64,000 nucleotides of DNA from Myroides guanonis (GCF_900114085.1 NZ_FORU01000001.1:248206-312205), one strand, 5' to 3'. Shown: positions 37,496 through 46,565, counted from the first letter of the stretch. Translations and numbers: made by a program. Notes: a model not told the origin generated them from the sequence alone.

Positions 37496-38078
37496 TGAAA
37501 TGAATAATTTATAATTATACAAATAGAGATTATTTTTCTTCTTTATACTTCTTAAGTAGATGATTGGTAACTTTATTATTCACAATTAAAACATATTACA
37601 CAGTCAATATAGATAAAATGTATAGAATTTTACAATATACTAACACCTTTATAAGATATACTTAATACGTTTTTTTCGATATTTTAGAGCATGACAACTA
37701 TATTTGTTTTAACAATTTTTTAATCATAAAGTAGAAGTTTACTTCTATTGTTGTAAAAAATTTCGATTAAACTATTGATTTAAACTATAAGTTGTTTATT
37801 TTTTTTATGAAGAGGTCGATATGTAATATCGACCTCTTCTTTATTTAAGATTGTAATAAAAGTACTTTTGTTTTATAACTATTATTTATAACGTTCAGAG
37901 TAAAAACAACTCATGATTTTTGTTATATAAAATTAGAATGATTATATTTATATATATTTAATATTTTTTTTATTAAATATGTATTTTTTGACATCATACT
38001 TTGTTGTTATCTGTTGTTTATAAGGTCTTGGTTTGTTTATTCGTTAGTTGAGTCTTCATGTTTTAATCAAATATCTAT
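37496..38078. other. 583-nt AT-rich intergenic region with a strong hairpin
   Basis: No ORF longer than a few codons with a plausible start is seen. The base composition is extremely AT-rich with many T runs. The only feature is the 14-bp perfect hairpin at 37809-37839. Confidence 0.6.
37809..37846 (+). terminator. orphan 14-bp hairpin, terminator-like
   Basis: GAAGAGGTCGATAT (37809-37822), loop GTA, and ATATCGACCTCTTC (37826-37839) pair perfectly and are followed by TTTATTT. It sits 314 nt after the nearest plus-strand stop and is GC-richer than its surroundings. It may end an unannotated RNA or a long 3' UTR of the gene at 36947. Confidence 0.55.
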
Positions 38079-38462
38079 ATGGAAAAGTTTATTGGAATGA
38101 CTGAACCTCTAACTAATTTCGAAAAGTTTACTTTAATCTTAGTATCGTTTTGGTTAATTTATTTGGGTTTTAATTGTATTATTAAGCGTTATAGGAGTGT
38201 AAAGAATCGACGTATGTTGTTAGATTACTTACGGTTTAAGAATGAAAAATGGAATGTTTTGCTAGCAATATTGAGAAATAATAATGATATAGATAGTCGG
38301 TATGTTAGTGAACAAATTGAGGTAGATTTATCAAATTTAGATACGAGATATAAGATGTTGATTTATAATGATTTAAAAAAAATAAAAAAGTTTAATCATT
38401 TCAACAAAACCAATTATCAACTTATCTCTAGATTATTATCTAATAAGAGATTTGTAAATTGA
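38079..38462 (+). CDS. hypothetical protein with one N-terminal membrane helix
   Basis: The 127-residue protein has one hydrophobic helix (about 16-35) followed by a basic, helical cytoplasmic domain rich in Lys, Arg and Asn (RYRSVKNRRMLLDYLRFKNEKW...). No family is recognised and no enzyme motif is seen. It has an in-frame ATG start and a clean stop 41 nt before the remains of an FMN reductase gene on the other strand. It is probably a real but lineage-restricted gene. Confidence 0.5.
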   Translation: MEKFIGMTEPLTNFEKFTLILVSFWLIYLGFNCIIKRYRSVKNRRMLLDYLRFKNEKWNVLLAILRNNNDIDSRYVSEQIEVDLSNLDTRYKMLIYNDLKKIKKFNHFNKTNYQLISRLLSNKRFVN

Positions 38463-38503
38463 AAATGGTGGTATGCTTGCCAGAACTGTACTTACAAGAT
38501 GTA

Positions 38504-39045
38504 TTATACCGAATTAGCTTTAAAAAGTTCAAAAGCTTTTTCTATTTCTTTTTGGTAGTCAGTGTTAATTATTTCTTCATTTCTATGATTCTCTGAGAAA
38601 TTGGGAAGTGAAATATAATCCTAGCATCAAAATAAGGAAATATTCTCTTTATCTTTATATTTTCTATGATTCTAATTCCAATTCCAGCTCTTGTTCTTGG
38701 TGAAAACGATAACAGTAGCATTGGCTTTTCTGCAAATAGGTTCTTGTTTGCTCTGGAGCCACAATCGAATATGTTCTTAATGGTTATAGTAAAAGTTCCA
38801 TTGTATTCTGCTAACCCAATTATTATAGCATCAGAATTAATCAAATGCGTGTTAAAGTATAAAGTTTTTTGTGGAATACCTTTTCTGTTTTTTTCTTCGG
38901 AAGGTATTTCAAAATCATAAATATCAAAGATTTGAATGTCATAACCAGGAAGTTTTGATAGTATTGTAGGCTTCCCCAAAAACAGGACAGTTGTTAATTC
39001 AAGATTTATGGAAGTATTACTATTTGAAGTAGAGAAAGTTTTGAT
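38504..39045 (-). pseudogene. broken NADPH-dependent FMN reductase gene
   Basis: Read on the minus strand, codons from 39045 give KTFSTSNSNTSIN (the flavin-phosphate loop), then LPGYDIQIFDIYDFEIP, IIIGLAEYNGTFTITIKNIFD and KPMLLLSFSP, the order of the NADPH-dependent FMN reductase family. Three defects are visible. The expected start codon is ATC, preceded two codons earlier by TAA. The pyridine/flavin loop SPGARGG is degraded to SPRTRAG with extra residues. A one-base loss near 38611-38613 shifts the frame, after which the C-terminus continues in another frame as SLPNFSENHRNEEIINTDYQKE, ending at TAA 38504. The first internal ATG is at 38979. Confidence 0.82.
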
Positions 39046-39186
39046 TTGTTATTGTTTTAGTTTTATAATAACAAAGGCAGGTTTTAGTATTTTTTATTAC
39101 ACTTAATATATAACAAGATCGGATTTTGCATCGTGTTTTACATCTTTGGAAATGTGTTTTTAAAGTCGAAAACCTAAGAAGGTAAT

Positions 39187-39216
39187 AAAAAGAGGAGCAT
39201 CATTTATGATGCTCCT
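39187..39216 (-). terminator. terminator of DUF2853 gene
   Basis: AGGAGCATCA and TGATGCTCCT pair around loop TTTA. On the minus strand the stem is followed by CTTTTTATT, just beyond the stop at 39225. Confidence 0.86.
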
Positions 39217-39224
39217 TGAGAAGA

Positions 39225-39569
39225 TTACTTATTATAAACACTTTCCTTTTTGAAGTGTACTGTCAATAAGTAGTATACAACTGCCCTATATTTATTTCTA
39301 TTAGAAGCACCATATTGCTCCATTACTTTAGAAATACCTTCATCAAGTTTTGGACTGTCTGATAACCCTAGTTTTTTTATAAGGAAATTGTTTTTTACAG
39401 TTGCTAATTCAGTTTCAGAAGAAGAGGCTACAGTAGAAGAATCCTTATTGTAAATAGAAGGACCACATCCGATTGTAACTTTCTCTAATAACTCCATGTT
39501 AGGAGTGACTCCGCATTTTTCTTTTAAATCCGCGGCATACTTTTCTATTAATTCAGTTCTTTTGCTCAT
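39225..39569 (-). CDS. DUF2853 family protein
   Basis: The 114-residue soluble protein matches the DUF2853 pattern: a helical N-terminus (ELIEKYAADLKEKCG), a conserved GPSIYNKDSS stretch, and KKLGLSDSPKLDEGISKVMEQYG followed by NRNKYRAVVYYLL. The family has no known biochemical role. It lies 66 nt downstream of menD on the same strand and may share its transcript, but a functional link is not evident. Confidence 0.82.
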   Translation of the reverse strand: MSKRTELIEKYAADLKEKCGVTPNMELLEKVTIGCGPSIYNKDSSTVASSSETELATVKNNFLIKKLGLSDSPKLDEGISKVMEQYGASNRNKYRAVVYYLLTVHFKKESVYNK

Positions 39570-39635
39570 AATTTATAAATTAGTTGTATACGAATATAAT
39601 TAATTAATTATTACGAAACAATGTAAATAAATCTG

Positions 39636-41291
39636 TTAAACCAGGTTTTTGAAATATTCTTTTAAAATAGTGTCATTTATTTTCGTAGGAGTATTTATCT
39701 CAAATATTGCAGGTTTTTCATTTCTTGAAATAAAAGAACTAAAAGTAGTCTTTAGAGAATTTATATCTTTAACATTATAATAATCAAACTGGTGCATTTT
39801 GGCCAAATGCTCTGCATTTAAATTATGCTCTGTTTCGAAATAAGTGTTGAAAGTAGGAGATTCTTGATGGCCAGGTAATATTCTAAATATACCACCACCT
39901 TGATTATTTAAAAGAATTATTTTAAAGTTAGGAGGAATGTACATGTTCCATAAAGCGTTGTTATCATAGAAAAAACTAATATCACCCGTAATTAAAATAT
40001 TTTGTTTTTTAGAAGCTACAGCTGCTCCTATTGCTGTAGAAGTACTTCCGTCGATACCACTGGTTCCTCGATTGCAAAATACTTCAATAGTTGGATCTAA
40101 ATCAAACAATTGAGCATATCTTATTGAAGCACTATTACTGATTTGTAATTGAATGTGATTTGGGATATTATTGAATATGAATTGAAAAACTTCCATATCA
40201 GAAAATGGAATTTTCGAAACGTATTTTTGATGAGCAATCTGACGTTTTTTTGCTAGATTTAAAGCCCAATGCCGATAGTTACCAATTTTTGAATTGTCCG
40301 TATATTTAAAGAGTTCAGAAAAGAAATCATTAGGTGTTGTAATGATTTTATCCGTTAGACTATCATAAGTATCGTAATGGCGATGTATGTCTATATGCCA
40401 TTGTTTTAATGGTTTGTATTTTCTTAAAAATGCTTTAATTCTTTTAGATACTACCATACCTCCAAAAGTAATGAGGAGTTCTGGTTGAAAATCATTGAAA
40501 TCTACTTCATCGAAAGGGGTTATAAATCGATCTATATGTTGAATAAAATTCGGATGATGAATATTAGAGGTAACCTCTGTCATTACAACTACAGTTGTAT
40601 CGTTTGCTAAATAATCAATAATTGCTTGATTTAACATATGTGGTTCACAAACACCAATCAGTACAAGTTTTTTGTTTGCATTGTTCCAAGTCTTGACAAA
40701 AGGATGTATTTCCACTTTTGCAGCAGGGATATGAGGAGAAATAATTACGGGAGATACACTTTTTTGCTCTACAATATTGTAAAGAGGTTCTTCAAAAGGA
40801 GCGTTTATGTGTACAGGTCCTTTTTTTAATACAGCTTCTTGAAGTGCTTTGTTTATAAGCATATCATTAAAAGAAGAGGCAATTTCAGTCAAATTTGCAT
40901 TGAATATAATGTGATTTTGATAAACGTTTTGCTGACGAATAGTTTGCCCATCTCCAATATCAACTTTCGATAAAGGTCTATCGGCTGATATAATTACTAT
41001 AGGTATTTGGCTGTAAAAAGCTTCTGCGACGGCAGGGTAATAGTTTAAAAGTGCGGATCCAGAAGTACAAAGTAATGCTACAGGTTCTTTGAGTTGTTGA
41101 GCGATGCCTAATGCAAAAAAAGCAGCACTGCGTTCATCTGCAATGCTGTAACATTTAAAATTAGGATTATTTACAAATCCGATCGTTAAAGGAGCATTTC
41201 TCGATCCAGGAGAAATGACTATATGTTTTAGATGATGTCCTTTACAAATTTCAATTATACTTTGAGCTAAAGGTATTTCAGGATAAATCAT
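39636..41291 (-). CDS. menD: MenD, SEPHCHC synthase of menaquinone synthesis
   Basis: MenD is a thiamine-diphosphate enzyme that joins isochorismate and 2-oxoglutarate to make SEPHCHC, the first committed step of menaquinone synthesis. The 551-residue protein starts IPLAQSIIEICKGHHLKHIVISPGSRNAP, contains the glutamate-bearing DERSAAFFALG, and has the Mg/TPP-binding motif GDISFFYDNNALWN followed by NNQGGGIF. A stem-loop covering 41294-41338 lies directly before its ATG. menI and menF lie 21 kb away. Confidence 0.95.
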   Translation of the reverse strand: MIYPEIPLAQSIIEICKGHHLKHIVISPGSRNAPLTIGFVNNPNFKCYSIADERSAAFFALGIAQQLKEPVALLCTSGSALLNYYPAVAEAFYSQIPIVIISADRPLSKVDIGDGQTIRQQNVYQNHIIFNANLTEIASSFNDMLINKALQEAVLKKGPVHINAPFEEPLYNIVEQKSVSPVIISPHIPAAKVEIHPFVKTWNNANKKLVLIGVCEPHMLNQAIIDYLANDTTVVVMTEVTSNIHHPNFIQHIDRFITPFDEVDFNDFQPELLITFGGMVVSKRIKAFLRKYKPLKQWHIDIHRHYDTYDSLTDKIITTPNDFFSELFKYTDNSKIGNYRHWALNLAKKRQIAHQKYVSKIPFSDMEVFQFIFNNIPNHIQLQISNSASIRYAQLFDLDPTIEVFCNRGTSGIDGSTSTAIGAAVASKKQNILITGDISFFYDNNALWNMYIPPNFKIILLNNQGGGIFRILPGHQESPTFNTYFETEHNLNAEHLAKMHQFDYYNVKDINSLKTTFSSFISRNEKPAIFEINTPTKINDTILKEYFKNLV

Positions 41292-41293
41292 AA

Positions 41294-41338
41294 AGTAGGT
41301 TTAAGAATCAAAGATACATACAAACCTTTAAACCTACT
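41294..41338 (-). promoter_or_regulatory. menD upstream hairpin with candidate -7 box
   Basis: AGTAGGTTTAA (41294-41304) and TTAAACCTACT (41328-41338) form an 11-bp inverted repeat ending 2 nt before the menD ATG on the minus strand. The loop contains CAAAGATA (41309-41316), which reads TATCTTTG, a TAnnTTTG match on the minus strand. It may be the end of the gpx transcript or a control element for menD. Confidence 0.4.
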
Positions 41339-41361
41339 GTACCTCCTTTAAGAATATTGGG

Positions 41362-41958
41362 TTATTCAATTCCTTTAATCCAATTTTTAATTTCATCGTC
41401 TGTTGGTAGCGTTCTAGGACTTATAACTTTAGCTAAATGACCATTTTCATCAATTAAATATTTTTGAAAGTTCCATTCGACTTCACTATCAGTAACTCCA
41501 TTTTTATCTTTCTGAGTTAGAAACTGATAGATAGGATGTATATCATTGCCCTTAACTGAGATTTTACTCATCATTGGAAAGCTTACTCCATAGTTTGCTT
41601 CACAAAAAGTAGAAATATCAGAATCTGAACCTGGCTCTTGATTTCCAAAATTATTTGCAGGAAAACCTATTATGACAAGGTTTTTGTCTTGAAACTCTTT
41701 ATATAATGATTGTAGTTGTTTGTATTGAGGTGTTAAACCACATTCAGACGCTGTATTTACAATTATTACTTTCTTGCCTGCTAATGTAGCGAAGTCAAAG
41801 TCTTTCCCATGTATGTCCTTTACTTTGAATTGGTAAATGGATTGACTTTGTTCTTTTGTGTTTTTCATAATAATATTGTTGGTTATTGTATTGTTTTCCT
41901 GAGCAATCGAAGATGTGAGGCAACTTAGAAATGCAGCTAAGATGATATAATTTTTCAT
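41362..41958 (-). CDS. exported glutathione peroxidase-family thiol peroxidase
   Basis: The 198-residue protein has a signal peptide (cleavage near IAQE), then the GPx fold with catalytic Cys73 in NTASECGLTPQY, Gln107 in PANNFGNQEPG, and Trp162/Asn163 in EWNFQKYLI. Cysteine replaces selenocysteine, so thioredoxin-linked peroxidase activity is likely. The extended N-terminus, with a second possible start MKNTKEQ at codon 31, means both exported and cytoplasmic forms are conceivable. It lies 70 nt upstream of menD. Confidence 0.9.
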   Translation of the reverse strand: MKNYIILAAFLSCLTSSIAQENNTITNNIIMKNTKEQSQSIYQFKVKDIHGKDFDFATLAGKKVIIVNTASECGLTPQYKQLQSLYKEFQDKNLVIIGFPANNFGNQEPGSDSDISTFCEANYGVSFPMMSKISVKGNDIHPIYQFLTQKDKNGVTDSEVEWNFQKYLIDENGHLAKVISPRTLPTDDEIKNWIKGIE

Positions 41959-42148
41959 GATTTATTTTATTATAAAGTTCGGATTTATTTACGAGAATAG
42001 ACTTACTATTCGATTTTTAACTTTTAGAGTTCTTTATTTTTAACTTTTGATATATATGACATCCTTTTAGGAGGTTTTTTATATATAATGCCTAAAAATT
42101 TTGAAAATAAAAATTTGGAAAAACGAAAAGTAGATTATAATTTATTGA

Positions 42149-42219
42149 ATATAGATAAAACAGGGAATTAGTATTTAATATTATTTAAATAACCAATTCA
42201 TATACTGTTTTATCTATAT
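42149..42219. repeat. 71-nt near-palindrome (long hairpin)
   Basis: Perfect 15-bp arms ATATAGATAAAACAG (42149-42163) and its complement (42205-42219) enclose further pairing, GAATT/AATTC and TATTTAA/TTAAATA, so most of the 71 nt folds into one long imperfect stem. It lies between the coiled-coil gene (stop 42245) and gpx. There is no T run on either side. It could be a miniature palindromic repeat or an unusual 3' end. Confidence 0.55.
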
Positions 42220-42244
42220 TTTATATTTTCAGTTTGATTTCTTG

Positions 42245-42829
42245 TTAATTAGATTCTGTTCTTCTGTTTTTATTAATTTCGTCCTGAAGTTGACGGCGTA
42301 TTTTCTGTTCACGTTCTAGCGAACGTTTTTTCAACTCTTCAAGTTCTTCTTCTGTTTCAATGAGCTTCTTTCTAGCTTCTTTTGTGTCAGTATAACTCTT
42401 TTTAAACTGTACAAATAACCCTGCTAAAGCTAATAGTAAGATAGCAATTACTATACAAACCAATATTTTGAAAGTGGATTTTGAAGTTGGAATGCCAATG
42501 ATATCGAGGTTGTCTTCTCTACTCAAGGCTTCGTTGAGTGCCTCTTCAGTAGTCGATAGTTTTGATGTAATTGCATTCAACGACGCCTTTTGTTCTGTAT
42601 GAGCGGCTTTACTACTATCTATTTCATTTTGTAGTTGGTTAGTCGCTTCTAAAACATTGCGTTGTAATTGATTTAATTTACCTTTTTCAACAACTTTATA
42701 ACTTTGCCAATTGCTGGATTCATTTATAAGTGACGTAAATTGGTCATCAATACTTTTCTTAGAAGTTTGTGCATTTACTGCTGATGTGAAAGTTATTAGG
42801 CTAATAGCTAAAACAATTCTTTTTTTCAT
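42245..42829 (-). CDS. exported coiled-coil membrane protein of unknown function
   Basis: The 194-residue protein has a signal peptide (ISLITFTSAVNAQ), a periplasmic helical segment (about 22-110), a transmembrane helix (about 121-143), and a long charged cytoplasmic coiled coil (TKEARKKLIETEEELEELKKR...). It is typical of flavobacteria, where I recall homologues carrying misleading tRNA-methyltransferase labels that this sequence does not support. A candidate minus-strand TATTTTTG box lies at 42908-42915. Confidence 0.75.
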   Translation of the reverse strand: MKKRIVLAISLITFTSAVNAQTSKKSIDDQFTSLINESSNWQSYKVVEKGKLNQLQRNVLEATNQLQNEIDSSKAAHTEQKASLNAITSKLSTTEEALNEALSREDNLDIIGIPTSKSTFKILVCIVIAILLLALAGLFVQFKKSYTDTKEARKKLIETEEELEELKKRSLEREQKIRRQLQDEINKNRRTESN

Positions 42830-43155
42830 TTAATTCTTTTTAATAGTATTACTTTTTACATGAGTTTTCGTTTGTAGGTGATACAATTTGCGATTTACTA
42901 TAAGACGCAAAAATAGATTAAATATTGTGTGATGACAAGACTATTGAGTAAACAGTAACTAAACTTGGAGTTTAAAATAGGGTTTAATTGGTTTTTTTGA
43001 AACTTTGTTTTGTTTCAATGTGTTTGAATATTAGTGTATTATAACTATATTGTGAGTGAAATAAAGATATTGTTTAAATTCTAATATTAGATTTGTTTTA
43101 ATTATGTATAATTGCTGAATAAACAATATCAAAGTTTTTTAATTAAAAAATAAAT
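42830..43155. other. divergent intergenic region upstream of lpxD
   Basis: This 326-nt gap holds no credible ORF. It contains a minus-strand TATTTTTG box (42908-42915) for the coiled-coil gene and a plus-strand TAGATTTG box (43088-43095) with a TTG at 43070-43072 for lpxD. Nothing else stands out. Confidence 0.5.
43070..43095 (+). promoter_or_regulatory. candidate lpxD promoter
   Basis: TAGATTTG at 43088-43095 matches TAnnTTTG, with TTG at 43070-43072. The 15-nt spacing is shorter than usual. It lies 60 nt upstream of the ATG. Confidence 0.36.
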
Positions 43156-44160
43156 ATGAAATCGTATTCTATCGAAGAAATTAATGAGTTATTAAATGGA
43201 ATTATAATAGGTAATACTATTGAGAAAATAAAATCTGCTGAACAACTCGATAAAGCTGTTGCAGGACAAATTTCTTTTATAGGAAATAAGCGTTATGAAA
43301 ATCTTTGGGATAATTCTAAAGCAAGTGTTGCAATAGTTGGGCAAGATATTTCCATAGAACCAGGTGATAATAGGGCTTTTATTAAGGTTAAAAACGTTGA
43401 TATTGCATTAGCTCAGTTATTAGAGTTTTTTGCTCCTAAATTACCGGTTTTTGAACCTAGAATTCATCCAACTGCTTATATAGATAGTACAGCAGAATTA
43501 AGTGAAGATACTTGTGTTGGTGCTGGTGCTTATATTGGAGCGCGAGTTAAGTTAGGTAAAGGAGTAATGATTTTTCCAAACGCTACTATTTTAGAAGATT
43601 CAATTATTGGAGATAAGACTACTATATGGTCAGGAGCTGTTATAAGAGAACGTTCGCAGTTAGGAAGTGAATGTATTATCCATCCAAATGCAGTTATTGG
43701 AGCAGATGGATTTGGATTTACACCTTCTGAAACAGGTTTGGTTAAAATTCCTCAAATAGGAAATGTAGTTATAGGAAACCAAGTTGAAATTGGTGCAAAC
43801 TCATGTGTTGATAGAGGTAAGTTTAGCGCTACAATTATTGGTAATGGCTGTAAAATAGATAATCTTGTTCAAATAGGTCATAATTGTGTTTTAGGACAAT
43901 TTTGTATTATGGCTGGTAGTAGTGGTTTAGCAGGCTCTGTAACCTTGGGGGATTTTGTAGTTATTGGTGGTAGTGCATCTATAAAGGATCATGTGACAAT
44001 CGGAAGTGGAGCTGTAGTAGGAGCTGGTTCTGGAGTTACTGGTAATATTGAAGCAGGTAAGACTGTATTGGGGTATCCAGCCGTGGAAGCAAAAAACGCT
44101 TTAAAACAATGGGCTATTTTAAAGAGGTTGGTAAAAGATTATGGTGTAAAACCACAATAA
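43156..44160 (+). CDS. lpxD: LpxD, UDP-3-O-acylglucosamine N-acyltransferase
   Basis: LpxD adds the second acyl chain to UDP-3-O-acyl-glucosamine in lipid A synthesis. The 334-residue protein has an N-terminal uridine-binding domain (about 1-100), a left-handed beta-helix of hexapeptide repeats (about 105-300; IGADGFGFTPSETG), and a C-terminal helix. The catalytic histidine is probably H242 in IDNLVQIGHNCVLGQ. It is not clustered with lpxC-fabZ or lpxA as in many Bacteroidota, so it may be a second, stand-alone LpxD copy. Confidence 0.9.
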   Translation: MKSYSIEEINELLNGIIIGNTIEKIKSAEQLDKAVAGQISFIGNKRYENLWDNSKASVAIVGQDISIEPGDNRAFIKVKNVDIALAQLLEFFAPKLPVFEPRIHPTAYIDSTAELSEDTCVGAGAYIGARVKLGKGVMIFPNATILEDSIIGDKTTIWSGAVIRERSQLGSECIIHPNAVIGADGFGFTPSETGLVKIPQIGNVVIGNQVEIGANSCVDRGKFSATIIGNGCKIDNLVQIGHNCVLGQFCIMAGSSGLAGSVTLGDFVVIGGSASIKDHVTIGSGAVVGAGSGVTGNIEAGKTVLGYPAVEAKNALKQWAILKRLVKDYGVKPQ

Positions 44161-44193
44161 TTTTTATGAAATAAATAATTTTTAGAGAATTTT

Positions 44194-44232
44194 ATAAGGC
44201 TGATTAAAAATATTAATCAGCCTTATTTATTT
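44194..44232 (+). terminator. terminator of lpxD
   Basis: ATAAGGCTGATTAA (44194-44207) and TTAATCAGCCTTAT (44213-44226) pair perfectly around a 5-nt loop, followed by a T-rich tail. Confidence 0.87.
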
Positions 44233-44388
44233 GATATTTTTTCGTTTGATTCGTTAGGTTTAATGTATTGTTAGTGTTGGTTGTTTTTTATAACTTGATA
44301 GACAACTAATTTTATATCGTTAATTTTATATAATTAATGTTGTATTAAAGTCTAAAGCACTAATTTAGATTTTTGAAAAAAAATAAAA

Positions 44389-46422
44389 ATGAAAACTCAA
44401 ACAAAAATTTTAATTACTCTATGTTTTAGTGCCTATTCAACTATGATAGCTCAAAATGTAGTAATTCGAGAAAAAATAACTAAAACATACAATCTCGTAA
44501 ATTCAAAAAAATCTATTATAGAATTTCAAAAAAGAGAGGAAACTTCTAGATTAAAAGCATTTAGAACTGCGGAATCACAAAATATACCTACCAGTGGAAT
44601 AACTGAAGGCGGAAATTATTTCGAGTTACAAGGTATTGATAACAGAGGAACTTTAATTTATTATACCACTCGTAATAGTGGTTCTAGAGCTACAGCCCGT
44701 GTAAATGATATTTCAACTGGAGGGATTTTAGGTTTAAAACTGGACGGAGATAACATGGTTGTTGGAGTATGGGATGGTAGACCAGCATTAGATACACACA
44801 TTGAGTTTATCGATAATCAGGGGAATTCTAGGGTAATATTAAAAAATGCTATTCCTTCTTTAGAAAATAAAAACAGTAATTGGTTAGCTGAATTTGAGGA
44901 AAGTAGATTTCATGGTACACATGTTACTGGAACCATTGCGGCTCAAGGTACCACATTAAAAGCAAAAGGAATAGCACCAAAAGCTGAGATTTGGGCCTAT
45001 GATTGGAGAAATGATATTTCTGAGATGAGCGTTGCAGCTCAAGAAGGTTTATTAGTTTCTAATCATTCGTATGGTATTGCAGCAATAGATAACCAAGGTC
45101 AACCATTAGTACCTGATTATTATTTTGGTACTTATTTTGGAGATGCAATTAGTATTGATAGCATTACCAATAAATACAAATATTATCAGCCAGTTATAGC
45201 GGCAGGAAATGATAGGTCTTATTACTCTTTAATTAATCCTTCAAAAAAAGGAAATGATTTATTGTTAGGTAGTAGTTTGTCTAAAAATAGTATAGTGGTA
45301 GCTGCAGTTTCTGAAGTAAATAATTATGTAGATGCTTCAAGTGTTACTATGTCATCGTTTAGTAGTTATGGGCCTACCAATGATTTTAGAATTAAACCGG
45401 ATATATCTGCAAAAGGGGTTAACGTTTATTCTACTTCATATAGTAACCCTGTGCTCCCTAATACAATATCGTCTGAGCCTAAAAACAACTCCTATAACAG
45501 TGTTAGTGGCACTTCAATGGCTTCTCCAGCAGTTTCAGGTGTCGTAGCTTTATGGCAACAGTGGGGTGTTGAAAATAATACAGATGGTTTACCTTTCAAG
45601 TCAGCAACAATAAGAGCAATTATGTCACATACAGCTGATGAAGTAGGAAATGCACCTGGCCCCGATCATCGTTTTGGATGGGGCTTAATTAATGCAAAGA
45701 AAGGAGTTGAAACAATGATAGCATCTAAAGAAAATTCGGTCCTTCTTGAAGAGAATACACTCAGTAATGGTGTAGTTTATACCAAAAAATTCATATTGAA
45801 TGAATCAGGTGATAAGTTAATTGCTACGATTGCATGGACAGATGTTGAAGCGAAATATAATAATAATTTTTTCGATGATAGTCAAGTGTTTCCTACGCTT
45901 ATAAATGATTTAGATATTGTGATTACCAAAGGAGATGGAACTGAATTTTTTCCTTGGAGATTAAATCCAGATTTTAATGATATACGTGCGGAAAAAGGAG
46001 TTAATGACGTTGATAATATTGAGAAAGTCGAAATAGAAAATGCAGATAGTGGAGAATATACAATTACAGTTTCTCATAAAGGAAGTTTGGTAAATATGTC
46101 TCAAGAATTTACATTGGTAGTAAGTAGTGAGAAATCAAATAATTTAGACATTGAGGAAACAAAGATTGAAGACACTTTACCTATCAAAATTTGGCCTAAT
46201 CCTATGAATGATGTTTTAAATGTAGAAATACCAGCAAATTATTTGAACAGCAACTTAGATTATAGGATATATGATATAACAGGAAAAATGATTATAAAGG
46301 GCACAGAATCTTCCGCTAATTCATTTCAAGTTTACGTAGGTGATTTGTCTAAAGGTGTATATATTATTGAAATTAAAAAAGAAGGACTTAAAACAGTTAT
46401 TGAGAAAATAATTAAGAAATAG
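44389..46422 (+). CDS. secreted subtilisin-like serine protease with T9SS sorting domain
   Basis: The 677-residue S8 peptidase has a signal peptide (about 1-21), a pro-region, and the catalytic triad D129 (VGVWDGR), H175 (FHGTHVTGT) and S376 (SGTSMASPAVSG), with oxyanion N274 in AAGNDRS. A beta-sandwich C-terminal domain (about 460-585) follows. The last 75 or so residues form a type A T9SS sorting domain (IWPNPMNDVLNVEIP ... GVYIIEIKKEG). The protein should be secreted or surface-anchored through the type IX system. It ends with its own strong terminator. Confidence 0.94.
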   Translation: MKTQTKILITLCFSAYSTMIAQNVVIREKITKTYNLVNSKKSIIEFQKREETSRLKAFRTAESQNIPTSGITEGGNYFELQGIDNRGTLIYYTTRNSGSRATARVNDISTGGILGLKLDGDNMVVGVWDGRPALDTHIEFIDNQGNSRVILKNAIPSLENKNSNWLAEFEESRFHGTHVTGTIAAQGTTLKAKGIAPKAEIWAYDWRNDISEMSVAAQEGLLVSNHSYGIAAIDNQGQPLVPDYYFGTYFGDAISIDSITNKYKYYQPVIAAGNDRSYYSLINPSKKGNDLLLGSSLSKNSIVVAAVSEVNNYVDASSVTMSSFSSYGPTNDFRIKPDISAKGVNVYSTSYSNPVLPNTISSEPKNNSYNSVSGTSMASPAVSGVVALWQQWGVENNTDGLPFKSATIRAIMSHTADEVGNAPGPDHRFGWGLINAKKGVETMIASKENSVLLEENTLSNGVVYTKKFILNESGDKLIATIAWTDVEAKYNNNFFDDSQVFPTLINDLDIVITKGDGTEFFPWRLNPDFNDIRAEKGVNDVDNIEKVEIENADSGEYTITVSHKGSLVNMSQEFTLVVSSEKSNNLDIEETKIEDTLPIKIWPNPMNDVLNVEIPANYLNSNLDYRIYDITGKMIIKGTESSANSFQVYVGDLSKGVYIIEIKKEGLKTVIEKIIKK

Positions 46423-46454
46423 TTAGAGACGAAATATACTTTTAATTAAAAAAC

Positions 46455-46490
46455 AAAAAAACCTTTGACTTATGTCAAAGGTTTTTTTGT
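46455..46490 (+). terminator. terminator of protease gene
   Basis: AAAAAAACCTTTGAC (46455-46469) and GTCAAAGGTTTTTTT (46474-46488) form a perfect 15-bp stem with loop TTAT. Confidence 0.95.
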
Positions 46491-46565
46491 TTTCGTTTCT
46501 TATTGTTAATATTATCATTATATTAACTAAGTTTATTTGTATTGATAACACCGAATTTGATATTT

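Noticed and set aside
38569..38979. 136-codon ORF as an independent hypothetical protein
   Set aside because: It is the central fragment of a frameshifted FMN reductase gene whose ends are recoverable outside the ORF.
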